From assembly GCF_009936275.1 (NCBI RefSeq), contig NZ_AP019797.1, positions 983,501-1,047,500 on the forward strand: a stretch of DNA of 64,000 nucleotides, in the 5' to 3' direction. A program made the position numbers and the translations under genes. The notes beneath the pieces are model-generated. The model saw only the letters and a list, made by a program, of their open reading frames with translations, did no database searches and was not told the DNA's origin. Source of the stretch: Rhodothermus marinus. Lineage in GTDB: Bacteria; Bacteroidota; Rhodothermia; Rhodothermales; Rhodothermaceae. Shown here one piece after another: positions 32,170 through 40,803 of this stretch (position 1 is its first letter; every line of letters begins with the position of its first letter).

Positions 32170-34449
32170 ATGAAGCAGTCTGTACGGACAGGACTACTCG
32201 TGCTTATTCTGTTCATTTCCGGAATTTCCTCAGGACTTGCGCAGATACTGGAGGGGCGGGTCACCGACGCAACGACGGGAGAGCCGCTGATTGGCGCCAA
32301 CGTGCTTGTGCTTTCGGTGCAGACGGGAACTACAACCGATGTCGAAGGACGTTACCGGCTCTTGCTTCCCCGTCCCGGTCGCTATCGCGTCCTGTTCAGC
32401 TTTGTGGGGTATCAGCCGGAAACACGCGAGGTCGTGCTCTCCGAAGCGGCGTCAGTTCGTCTGGACGTGACGCTAACGCCTACCTCCGTTGAGGCGCCCG
32501 CCGTCACCATTACGGCCAAGGCGCAGGCTACCGATGTGCTTTCGACGCCGCAGGCGGTGGTCGTGCTTGAAGGCGATGCGTTGCGGCTGGCGCGCGGCAT
32601 GACGGCCGTCGATGCGCTGGCGCAGACGCCGGGCGTGCATCTGGTGCATACGGGCACCGGCATTGCCAAGCCGATGATCCGGGGCCTGACGGCGCAGCGT
32701 GTGCTGGTAGTGCAGGATGGCGTCCGGCAGGAAGGCCAGCAGTGGGGCGACGAGCACGGCGTGGAAATCGACGCCCACGCGGCCGAGCGTATCGAGGTGG
32801 TCAAGGGCCCGGCCAGCCTGCTCTACGGCTCCGACGCGCTGGGCGGGGTCGTGCAACTGGCCACCGAAGGGCCATTCGGCTACGACCGGCCGCTCACCGG
32901 AGCGGTCACGATCGAGGGCGCCAGCAACACGCGCATGGGCGGGATGCATGTCGAAACGGGAGGCCGCCAGGGCAACTGGGCCTATGCGGGTAATCTGACG
33001 CTCCGCCAGGCCGGCGCCTACGATACCCCCCGCGGACCGGTCCCCAACACCGGGCTGGAGGAACGCAACGGAATGCTCCAGCTCGGCTACGAAAACCACG
33101 CCGCGCGCTGGCAACTGGCTTACAAGCGGTACCGCGCCCGGATCGGATTTTTTGAGCCGGAGGAAGCCGAGGCGACCACGGAAACGCCCGACCGCTACCA
33201 TATCGGTGAACCCTACCAGCGGGTGGACCATGACCTGGTGCAGCTTCGCACGCTGTGGCGCCTGGGAGCTGATCGGCTGGAGCTGAACGCAGCCTGGCAG
33301 CAGAACCGGCGGCGGGAATTCGGGCATCATCACGACGCAGACGAGGAAGAGGTGCCCCACGTTGACGAGCACGAAGCCCCTTCGCTTTATCTACGGCTCA
33401 ACACCCTGACATCTGACCTGCGCTTTCATCATCGGCCGATCGGCTCGCTGTTCGGCACGATCGGCCTGAGCGGCTTTTTCCAGCGCAACGAAACCCTGGC
33501 CGAGGAGGCGCTCATTCCCGGCGCGCGCACCTGGAACGGGGCCGTGTACGTGTTCGAGGAACTGGCGCTCCCGCGCCTGACCATCAGCGGCGGGGTGCGG
33601 TGGGACGGCCGGCGGCTTTCAGTAGAGGCCAACGAGGACCTTGGCGTGGTGGCTCAGACGCGCACCTACAGCGCCTTCAGCGGGGCGGTGGGACTGGCCT
33701 GGCAGGTGCGCCCGGATCTGTCGCTGGCCTTCAACGTGGGCCGAGCCTGGCGGGCCCCCACGCTCAACGAACTCTTCTCGCGGGGCGTGCACGAAGGGAC
33801 CAGTCGGTTCGAGGTGGGCACGCCGACGCTCCGGCCCGAGCAGAGCCTGAGTCTGGACGGTACGCTGCGCTGGTTGCGCCCCCGCTGGTATCTGGAACTG
33901 AACGCCTTCGTCAACCGGATTGAGCGCTTCATTTTTCCGCGGCCCACAGGCCAACGTGATCCGGACTCGGGGCTTTTCATCTATCAGTTCGATCAGGCGC
34001 AGGCGCTGCTCTGGGGGGGCGAGCTGCTGCTGAACCTGGGGGTGACCGAGTGGCTGCACCTGCATGTGGGTGGCGACGTAACCTACACGGAGAACCGGGA
34101 AACCGGCCAGCCGCTGCCGTTTTCGCCGCCTCCGCGTCTGATCACCGGGATCGAGGTGCACCGGGAGCGCTGGGGGCCGGCCAGCGAGGTCATGCTCCGA
34201 CTCGGCCCCACGCTGGTGGCCGACCAGCGACGCGTGGCGCCTGAGGAAACGCCCACCGAAGGCTACGTGCTCTGGAATGCGGCGTTTTCGGCCCGTTGGC
34301 CGCTGGGAGCCTGGCAGCTGGTAACGGATCTGACCGTGCACAACCTGCTGGACCGAGCCTACGTGAGCCATCTCAGCCGCCTGAGACCTTACGGCGTGCT
34401 GGACCCCGGCCGTAACGTGCAACTGCGCCTTACGCTGCAGCTACCCTGA
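32170..34449 (+). CDS. TonB-dependent outer-membrane receptor, probably for a metal
   Basis: Outer-membrane active transporter of 759 residues. The ATG at 32170 follows CGGAG by eight bases. After the signal peptide (ending SSGLAQ) comes a carboxypeptidase-regulatory-like domain with GRVTDATTGEPLIGANV, then the plug with MIRGLTAQRVLVVQDGVRQEGQQWG, and the beta barrel ending LRLTLQLP. A loop near residues 380-398, GHHHDADEEEVPHVDEHEAP, is rich in His, Asp and Glu and suggests zinc or another divalent metal. A second acidic segment, EPEEAEATTETPD, lies nearby. The neighbouring small protein and MerC-like gene support a metal-uptake group. Confidence 0.9.
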   Translation: MKQSVRTGLLVLILFISGISSGLAQILEGRVTDATTGEPLIGANVLVLSVQTGTTTDVEGRYRLLLPRPGRYRVLFSFVGYQPETREVVLSEAASVRLDVTLTPTSVEAPAVTITAKAQATDVLSTPQAVVVLEGDALRLARGMTAVDALAQTPGVHLVHTGTGIAKPMIRGLTAQRVLVVQDGVRQEGQQWGDEHGVEIDAHAAERIEVVKGPASLLYGSDALGGVVQLATEGPFGYDRPLTGAVTIEGASNTRMGGMHVETGGRQGNWAYAGNLTLRQAGAYDTPRGPVPNTGLEERNGMLQLGYENHAARWQLAYKRYRARIGFFEPEEAEATTETPDRYHIGEPYQRVDHDLVQLRTLWRLGADRLELNAAWQQNRRREFGHHHDADEEEVPHVDEHEAPSLYLRLNTLTSDLRFHHRPIGSLFGTIGLSGFFQRNETLAEEALIPGARTWNGAVYVFEELALPRLTISGGVRWDGRRLSVEANEDLGVVAQTRTYSAFSGAVGLAWQVRPDLSLAFNVGRAWRAPTLNELFSRGVHEGTSRFEVGTPTLRPEQSLSLDGTLRWLRPRWYLELNAFVNRIERFIFPRPTGQRDPDSGLFIYQFDQAQALLWGGELLLNLGVTEWLHLHVGGDVTYTENRETGQPLPFSPPPRLITGIEVHRERWGPASEVMLRLGPTLVADQRRVAPEETPTEGYVLWNAAFSARWPLGAWQLVTDLTVHNLLDRAYVSHLSRLRPYGVLDPGRNVQLRLTLQLP

Positions 34450-34472
34450 CCTCGTGGCAATCCTGCAAACAG

Positions 34473-34505
34473 AAAAGGCCGTGGTCCATGGGCCACGGCC
34501 TTTTT
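34473..34505. terminator. Bidirectional terminator between convergent genes
   Basis: AAAAGGCCGTGG and CCACGGCCTTTTT pair over TCCATGG. T runs result on both strands, so it can end the TonB receptor transcript from the left and the ompA-type transcript from the right. Confidence 0.9.
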
Positions 34506-34525
34506 CTATCTATTTGCGCCAACCG

Positions 34526-36016
34526 TCAGCGTGGCCAGCGGATTACGATCGTATCCACACGCCGAAGCTCGCGGCAACCCGGACGTTCGGCCGGGTTCGG
34601 GCAGGGCGGCGGCAGCTCGCCCAGCCCCCGGAAAATCAACCGTTCCGGTTCGATACCCTGCTGCTGGTAGTAGTTGTATACGGCCAGCCCGCGCCGCAAA
34701 GAAAGCAAGGTGTTGAACGCTTCTCCCCCTACGTAATCAGCGTAACCCACCAATTGTACCACAAGCTCCGGACAGCTCTGCAATACGCGGGCATTCTGGT
34801 CGAGTACGGCACGTGCCGATTCGCTCAGGGTACTTCCACCAAAGTCAAACGTAACGGACTCCAAGGTCGAAATTAGATCGCAGGCGGTCGGTTCCACAAC
34901 AATCCTGGCCTGCACCGAGTCCCGCCTCAGTTCGTTGTCGGCGATCAGGGAAACCGTGTAGGTGCCGGGCCTGTCGAAGCGGTGTGTGACCCGGGCATGG
35001 AGCGACATAGTACCGGCGCGCAACCCTTCTTCTAATCGATACTGATTGTCTGCAGCAATGGCTCCTTCCCCGTCTCCAAAATTCCAGTAATACCGAACTG
35101 GAGGGGCCCCTTCGAGCTGGGCTTCAAAAATGACTAAACTACCTCGTTTAATTGTGTCGGCAAGCGGCTGGAAGGAGACAATACGAACGGCGCGCGGCGG
35201 CTCGACGACTTCGACCAGATGAGTGGCCGTACGGACAACCCCGGCCGCATTGCGCGCCTGCACCTGAATCTCGTAGCGACTGGGTAGGCGATAGCGGTGC
35301 TCGACCACAGGACCGGTGTACTGGGTGCCGTCGCCCATGAACCAGATGTAGGAAACGGGCTGCGTGGCCTGATCATCGACGCGGGCCGTGAAGGTACCGT
35401 ACTCCCGACGCTGAAGCTGTGCGGGGCCTTCGATGTTCAGCGTCCGGATCGGGATTGGCAACGGCCGGAACGTGATGCGCAGGCCGGCTCCCAGAAAGCC
35501 CAGCCCGTCGAAGGCGGCACGTCCGCTCCGGATGCCTTCGGAAGCCCGGTCGGGAAAGACCGCGTTGGCGCTTCCTTCGACGAAAAAGGCCACGTTGCGC
35601 GTGAGCACATAGTCGGCGCCCAGCGCGGCGTTAATCCCGAAGCCCGTCTTGTAGCCGCCCAGCGTGATGTGCGGACCGATGTTGAAGTAATGGCTGAGGC
35701 GCTTGAAAGGAAAAACGCGCCAGCGAAGCAGTCCCTGAATGATGTGAAAACGATGATAGGTACGGCTGACCCTGGGGTAGTTGCCGCCTTCATAGGCCAG
35801 TCCAAGGCTCAATCCGAGCGGGAACTGATAGCCCAGTTCGCCTTTGAGCGCATACGGTTCAACCGCGTAGGTTGAGTAGTCCGTTTCACTGAGCGACGGA
35901 CCATAGCCGAAGCGCAGGAAGGGTCCGGGTGCAACCCAGACGCGTTGTGCGAAAAGGTCCGGTGCTGCCAGCAAAAGCAGTACGAAAAATCCGTAACGTA
36001 ATCCCCCGTGTCGCAT
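34526..36016 (-). CDS. OmpA-family outer-membrane protein with PKD domains
   Basis: Predicted outer-membrane protein of 496 residues. A signal peptide ends at DLFAQ. Residues 25 to about 190 have alternating hydrophobic strands with aromatic ends, as in a small beta barrel. Two PKD-like domains follow (SYIWFMGDGTQYTGPVVEHRY and YYWNFGDGEG...HRFDRPGTYTVSLIA). The C-terminal OmpA domain runs from LESVTFDFGGSTLSESAR through LVGYADYVGGEAFNTLLSLRR, a variant of the peptidoglycan-binding loop. A TATACT hexamer at 36073-36078 on this strand may be its -10 element. It is convergent with the TonB receptor. Confidence 0.85.
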   Translation of the reverse strand: MRHGGLRYGFFVLLLLAAPDLFAQRVWVAPGPFLRFGYGPSLSETDYSTYAVEPYALKGELGYQFPLGLSLGLAYEGGNYPRVSRTYHRFHIIQGLLRWRVFPFKRLSHYFNIGPHITLGGYKTGFGINAALGADYVLTRNVAFFVEGSANAVFPDRASEGIRSGRAAFDGLGFLGAGLRITFRPLPIPIRTLNIEGPAQLQRREYGTFTARVDDQATQPVSYIWFMGDGTQYTGPVVEHRYRLPSRYEIQVQARNAAGVVRTATHLVEVVEPPRAVRIVSFQPLADTIKRGSLVIFEAQLEGAPPVRYYWNFGDGEGAIAADNQYRLEEGLRAGTMSLHARVTHRFDRPGTYTVSLIADNELRRDSVQARIVVEPTACDLISTLESVTFDFGGSTLSESARAVLDQNARVLQSCPELVVQLVGYADYVGGEAFNTLLSLRRGLAVYNYYQQQGIEPERLIFRGLGELPPPCPNPAERPGCRELRRVDTIVIRWPR

Positions 36017-36147
36017 AGTTGCTCAGAAAAAATGACCACCATGGAAGGACACAGGCCCGCTTCCGGACAGGGAGTATACAAAACTTACACTGAGAAAACA
36101 TAGCAGAGGCGGCGCTTTTTTAGAATCTTGCCCGTTATTTCTGGCGT

Positions 36148-36175
36148 TTGCCGTCAGGTAGTTTTGACGTATAGT
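36148..36175 (+). promoter_or_regulatory. Candidate promoter for the MerC-like gene
   Basis: TTGCCG and TATAGT are separated by 16 bp. The predicted start near 36182 would leave only about 11 bases of leader before the ATG. No metal-regulator box was recognised. Confidence 0.4.
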
Positions 36176-36192
36176 GTGGAGCATAACAACAA

Positions 36193-36669
36193 ATGTTGAC
36201 GGAAAAATCACGGTGGGATCGGGTAGGGATCTGGCTTTCCGGAATCTGCCTTGTCCACTGTCTGCTTCTCCCGGTGGCACTGGTTGTATTGCCGGTAAGC
36301 GCGCTGGTGATCACCTGGCATGAAGATGTGCACATTGTCTTTGCCGTGCTGCTGGTCCCCACGACGGCGCTGGCGTTTTACCAGGGCTATCGCCGACATC
36401 GTCAGAAGCGGGTGCTGTGGGGATTCGGGCCGGGGCTGGCACTGGTGCTGCTGGCCAGCTTTCCCGGCCATGAAGCGCTGGGCGTACTGGGCGGCACGCT
36501 GGTCACGATGCTCGGCAGCGCCTTGCTCATCTGGGGCCACTGGCAGAACTGGCGGCTGCAGGCCCGATGTGCGGTGCATCCCGTGACCGAATCAAAAGAA
36601 AAAGCTGCTGCAGGCGCTACCGAATCCGCTTCGTTTTATACGATTTCCGGGAAATCATCGTGCATGTGA
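36193..36669 (+). CDS. MerC-domain membrane protein
   Basis: Small inner-membrane protein of 158 residues with four hydrophobic segments. The first contains CLVHCLLLP, the paired-cysteine motif of the MerC family, which carries mercury in mer operons; in Bacteroidota MerC-like genes are often found beside zinc transport and Zur genes. A cluster of His residues (WHEDVHI) follows the first hairpin, and the polar C-terminal tail ends in a cysteine. No mer genes are nearby, so metal homeostasis is more likely than mercury resistance. It is divergent from the OmpA-type gene. Confidence 0.8.
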   Translation: MLTEKSRWDRVGIWLSGICLVHCLLLPVALVVLPVSALVITWHEDVHIVFAVLLVPTTALAFYQGYRRHRQKRVLWGFGPGLALVLLASFPGHEALGVLGGTLVTMLGSALLIWGHWQNWRLQARCAVHPVTESKEKAAAGATESASFYTISGKSSCM

Positions 36670-36673
36670 GAAA

Positions 36674-36827
36674 GCACGGGCGCACACGGCGGTGCGCCCC
36701 TACAGATCTTTGACGTTTTCCCTATCCCGTAGGGGCGGACCATTGTGTCCGCCCGATCATACCTGCCGGATCACGTCCGCCACACGGGGGGTGGCACCCT
36801 CATGCACCGGTAAATCAGTGATCCCTT
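36674..36827 (-). repeat. Dispersed intergenic repeat, copy 1
   Basis: Read on the minus strand, this stretch matches about 50509-50650: the block TTTACCGGTGCATGAGG, then CCCGTGTGGCGGACGTGATC, AGGGAAAACGTCA and TAGGGGCGCACCG occur in the same order in both. It contains inverted repeats such as GGGCGCAC with GTGCGCCC and GGGCGGAC with GTCCGCCC. No coding potential is apparent, so it looks like a non-autonomous, structured repeat. Confidence 0.75.
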
Positions 36828-36850
36828 ATTAGACGAATCGAGCCTGGTAC

Positions 36851-36897
36851 CAGAAGAAAAAAGCCTTCGCTGACGTCAGCGAAGGCTTTTTCTTCTG
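36851..36897. terminator. Bidirectional terminator at the end of the RND operon
   Basis: A near-perfect palindrome centred on GACGTC, with GCCTTCGCT and AGCGAAGGC arms flanked by A and T runs. It is 16 bases beyond the stop of the leftward RND gene and can also stop rightward transcription from the MerC side. Confidence 0.9.
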
Positions 36898-36912
36898 CAT
36901 CAAAATGGAAGC

Positions 36913-39900
36913 TCAGCGCCGGGGTACAGCGCTTGGCCGGGTTTCCACGTCGGCCGGCGGGGTGCCCGTTGCGCCGTTGCCTACCTCGGCCGCCACGGGC
37001 GCGCGGCCCAGGAAACGCCGCAGGTGGTTGGCGACCGAGTCGAACGAGGAGTAGAGCACGGGCATGATCACCAGCGTCAGGAACGTCCCGAACGTCAGGC
37101 CGCTGATGATCGCCGTACCCATCGGCCCCCAGAACTGGGTGTTTTCCGAGCCAAGCTGGAAGTTAGGCTCCCAGTTGACCAGCAGCCCCACAAAGTCGAT
37201 GTTGATACCGAACGTCAGTGGTACCAGGCCGATCACGGTGGTCAGCGCCGTCAGGATCACGGGGCGCAGACGCGTGGCCCCGGCCTCAATGATCGCGTCG
37301 TGCTTGCTGAGCCCGCGCTGCTGAAGCTGCATCGTGTAGTCGATCAGCACGATGTTGTTGTTGACCACGATGCCGGCCAGCGAGATCAGTCCGATGAAGG
37401 TCATCAGCCCGAAGGCCGTGCGCGTGAGGATCAGGCCCAGCAGCACGCCGATCAGGCTCAGACCCACGGCAATCATGATCAGGAACGGCCCGCTGACGCG
37501 GTTGAACTGGGCGATCATGATCAGAAAGATCAGGGCCGAGCCGATGAGCAGCGCCGTGGTCAGGAAGCTGAACGACTCCTGCTGCTCTTCGTTTTCGCCC
37601 GTGTAGGCCAAGTGGTAGCCCGGCGGCAGCGACCGCTCGTAGTCGGCCAGGTACTGGCGCACCTGCTGCAACACGGCCTGGGCATTGTAGCCGGGCGCCA
37701 CGTCGCCGCTGACAGTGGCGACGCGTTGCAGGTCCAGCCGCGTGATGGCGCCGAGTCCGCCGCCCAGCTCGAAGTCGGCCACGGCCGCCAGCGGGATCTG
37801 CTGGCCTTCGTGCAGGATGGTCAGGTTACGCAGGCTTTCGAGCGAGCGGCGGTCGGCTTCTTTCAGGCGGACCGTGATGTCGTACTCGTCCTCGCCCGTG
37901 CGGTACTGGCTGGCCTCGATGCCGTTGATGGCCGCCCGCACGGTGGAGGCGATCTGCTGCGTGCTCAGCCCGAAACGTCCGGCCCGCTCCCGGTCGATGC
38001 GCACGCGCAGCTCCGGCCGCCCCGTGTTCAGGTTGTCGGTGATGTCCACCAGGCCGGGGATGCGCCCCGTCTCGGCGGCCTCGATCAGCCGCTGCTTGAT
38101 CTCCTGCGTGATGCGCACGATTTCAGCGAATTCGGGTCCGGTGATTTCAATGTTCACCGGTGGTCCGGTGGGCGGCCCGGGGTTGTCCTGATCGATCTTG
38201 ATCGTGACGCCGGGAATGCCCTGCAACTGGCGGCGCAGCCGGTCGAGCGTCTCGCGGCTGGAGACGGCCCGGTCTTCGTAATCAACGAGATCCAGCGTGA
38301 TCGTGGCCACCTCGGGGCGCGACGAGCCGCCGCCGAACATCCGGTCGCCGCCCACCCCTACGTTCACCTGAATGTTTTTGACGTTGGCCCGGTCTTCCGG
38401 ATGTTCGTTCAGCAGCTGCTCGATGCGGGCCAGGGCCTCGCGGGCGATCCGATCGGTCGTCTCGACGTTCGTGCCCAGCGGGGCCGTCAGCGTGACCTGA
38501 ATCTGGTTAGGATCGGTTTTCGGGAAGAACTCGACGCCCGTGGGAGCAACGGCAAACATCGCCAGAATCGCGAAGAGCGCGCCGAGCACGCTGTTGAGCA
38601 GGCGGGCGCGGTTGTCCGTGAGGATCAGGTAGCGACGGCCCCGGCGGTTCAGCAACGCGCCCAGCAGTCCGACGACGATGATGAGCAGCGGCAGCGTCAG
38701 CAGTTCGACGATCGTGGTGAGCGCCACCTCCCGCGGGCTCAGGTACATGAGCCCGGTGATAACGAGTACCACGGCCCCGAAGATCAATCCGCCGCGCACC
38801 GTCGCCCAGCCGCCCAGAAAGAGCGTCTCGAGCGTGTGCAGGATGATTCCGATCAGGCCCACTACCGCCAGGATGGTGCCGGGGATCGTCAGCACCATGC
38901 CAGCCGGGCCGCCGCCCAGCAGCGCCGAAAGGCCGCCGCCCAGCACCAGCAGCACCACGCCCAGCGTGAAGCTTCCCAGCGTGAACGTGTTGCGCAGCAG
39001 TGCGTGCCGCACCGAATAGTCTCGTTCCAGCATCCAGCTCAGGAACGCCCGGTAGCGCCGGATCAGGCCCGGCAGGCCATGGTGGATGAACCAGTTGCCG
39101 ATCGGGCTGAAAATGTAGCGGTGGAGCAGGTAAATCACCGGAACGGCGACGGCCAGCACCACCAGCGTTTTCCAGTTGGCCAGCCCCAGCACCAGCCCCA
39201 GCAGCAGGATCACGGCGGCCGCCAGCACACGCACCCGCCGGGGCGGACGCGGCGCTTTTTCGCCTTCTACCCGCATGAAGTAGCCGGTCAGCACCGGATT
39301 GATCACCAGCGCCACGAACAGCGACGAGGTGAGCGTGATGATGAGCGTCAGCGGCAGAAAGCTCATGAACTTGCCGATTGTGCCGGGCCAGAAGAGCATG
39401 GGCACGAACGCCGCCACCGTCGTGGCCGTCGAGGCCACCACGGCTCCGCCCACTTCAGCCGTGGCCAGCCGGGCCGCCTCGAATCGACTGTAGCCCTGCT
39501 CCCGGAAGCGGTAGATGTTCTCGACAATGACGATGGCATTGTCGACGAGCATGCCCAGCGCGATGATCAGCGAGAAGAGGATGACGAAGTTGAGCGTGTA
39601 GCCGAGCGCCTGGAAGACCAGGAACGAGGTGAACATCGACAGCGGAATGGCAATACCTACGAGCGTGGCCGTGCGCACTCCCAGGAAAAAGAGCAGCACC
39701 GCCACGACGAAGATCAGCCCGCTGATGATGTTGTTTTCCAGGTCGCGGACGAGCGTACGCACATCCTCGCTCTGGTCGCCCGTGATGACCACCTCGGTGC
39801 CGGCCGGGAAGGGGAAACGGTCGAGCACCTGACGGATGGCCTCGGTCGTCTCCAGAATGTTGGCGCCTGAACGTTTGCGGATACTCAGACTCACCACCTG

Positions 39901-40785
39901 TAGCGGCTCGCCGGACTGATTGTGGACGGGCACCAGGTGGCCGTCTTCCTCTCGCTGCAGCACGCGCAGATAGGCGTAGCTGTCGCGCTCTTTGTAGCCG
40001 AAGACCACCTCGGCCACGTCGCGCACGTAGATCGGCTTGCCACCCGGCGCCTTGATCACGATGTTGTTGATTTCTTCCGGCACCTCGAACTCTCCGTCCA
40101 CACGCACCAGGTAGTTGAGCCGGTCCACGTCGATAGAGCCGCCCGGCAGGTTCGTGTTTTCGCGCTGGATGGCGTTGATGACGTCGTTGAAGGTCAGGTT
40201 GTAGGCCTGCAGTGCCGCGCGATCGACGTTCACCTGCACCTCGCGCTCCAGGCCGCCCACGACCGTGGCCTCCAGCACGTCCGGCAGCGCCTCCAGCTCG
40301 TCCGAAAGGTCCTCGGCCACCTCCTTCAGGCGCGAGAGCGCATAGGGCGCCGCCAGGTTGATCGTCATGATGGGCAGCTCCGAGAGGTCAATTTCATTGA
40401 CCATCGGCTCCTCGGCATCTTCCGGGAGCTTGGCCTTGGCAATGTCCACCTTATCCCGCACCTTCTGGAAGGCCTCATCCAGCGAGATCTGGTCGGGCAT
40501 GAATTCCACCACGATCGTCGAGACACCCTCCGTCGAAGTCGAGCGGATCTCGTCGATCCCGGTAATGCCCTGCAGTTCTTCCTCGATGGGCTTGGTGATC
40601 AGCGACTCGATGTCCTCCGGGCTGGCGCCGGGGTACACCGTCGTGATGACGATGTTGGGGATTTCGATGGAGGGAAAGGACTCCTTGGGAATGGTCAGAT
40701 AACTGACCAGCCCTCCGACGGCCAGCAGAACGGTCAGTACGAGGACCGTGGTGCGCTGGCGTATGGCAAGATCGGTGATTTTCAT
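36913..40785 (-). CDS. RND-family efflux transporter with extra hydrophobic insertion
   Basis: Inner-membrane proton-driven pump of the HAE1/AcrB type, 1290 residues where about 1030-1060 is usual. The N-terminus MKITDLAIRQRTTVLVLTVLL, porter-domain blocks (VYPGASPEDIESLITKPIEE), the helix 4 region LGMLVDNAIVIVENIYR with its paired-acidic proton relay, and GVEFFPKTDPNQIQV are typical. About residues 505-725, between the first helix bundle and the start of the second porter half, carry roughly 180 extra residues with five or six more hydrophobic stretches (for example RVRVLAAAVILLLGLVLGLAN and VALTTIVELLTLPLLIIVVG). It is last in the tetR-tolC-adaptor-RND operon, 18 bp after the adaptor. Confidence 0.92.
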   Translation of the reverse strand: MKITDLAIRQRTTVLVLTVLLAVGGLVSYLTIPKESFPSIEIPNIVITTVYPGASPEDIESLITKPIEEELQGITGIDEIRSTSTEGVSTIVVEFMPDQISLDEAFQKVRDKVDIAKAKLPEDAEEPMVNEIDLSELPIMTINLAAPYALSRLKEVAEDLSDELEALPDVLEATVVGGLEREVQVNVDRAALQAYNLTFNDVINAIQRENTNLPGGSIDVDRLNYLVRVDGEFEVPEEINNIVIKAPGGKPIYVRDVAEVVFGYKERDSYAYLRVLQREEDGHLVPVHNQSGEPLQVVSLSIRKRSGANILETTEAIRQVLDRFPFPAGTEVVITGDQSEDVRTLVRDLENNIISGLIFVVAVLLFFLGVRTATLVGIAIPLSMFTSFLVFQALGYTLNFVILFSLIIALGMLVDNAIVIVENIYRFREQGYSRFEAARLATAEVGGAVVASTATTVAAFVPMLFWPGTIGKFMSFLPLTLIITLTSSLFVALVINPVLTGYFMRVEGEKAPRPPRRVRVLAAAVILLLGLVLGLANWKTLVVLAVAVPVIYLLHRYIFSPIGNWFIHHGLPGLIRRYRAFLSWMLERDYSVRHALLRNTFTLGSFTLGVVLLVLGGGLSALLGGGPAGMVLTIPGTILAVVGLIGIILHTLETLFLGGWATVRGGLIFGAVVLVITGLMYLSPREVALTTIVELLTLPLLIIVVGLLGALLNRRGRRYLILTDNRARLLNSVLGALFAILAMFAVAPTGVEFFPKTDPNQIQVTLTAPLGTNVETTDRIAREALARIEQLLNEHPEDRANVKNIQVNVGVGGDRMFGGGSSRPEVATITLDLVDYEDRAVSSRETLDRLRRQLQGIPGVTIKIDQDNPGPPTGPPVNIEITGPEFAEIVRITQEIKQRLIEAAETGRIPGLVDITDNLNTGRPELRVRIDRERAGRFGLSTQQIASTVRAAINGIEASQYRTGEDEYDITVRLKEADRRSLESLRNLTILHEGQQIPLAAVADFELGGGLGAITRLDLQRVATVSGDVAPGYNAQAVLQQVRQYLADYERSLPPGYHLAYTGENEEQQESFSFLTTALLIGSALIFLIMIAQFNRVSGPFLIMIAVGLSLIGVLLGLILTRTAFGLMTFIGLISLAGIVVNNNIVLIDYTMQLQQRGLSKHDAIIEAGATRLRPVILTALTTVIGLVPLTFGINIDFVGLLVNWEPNFQLGSENTQFWGPMGTAIISGLTFGTFLTLVIMPVLYSSFDSVANHLRRFLGRAPVAAEVGNGATGTPPADVETRPSAVPRR

Positions 40786-40803
40786 GGCTCCGAACCGATC
40801 GGG

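Noticed and set aside
37024-39870. A 948-codon open frame on the plus strand
   Set aside because: It is antisense to the RND transporter, has His/Arg/Gln-rich composition typical of GC-rich shadow frames and no recognisable domain.
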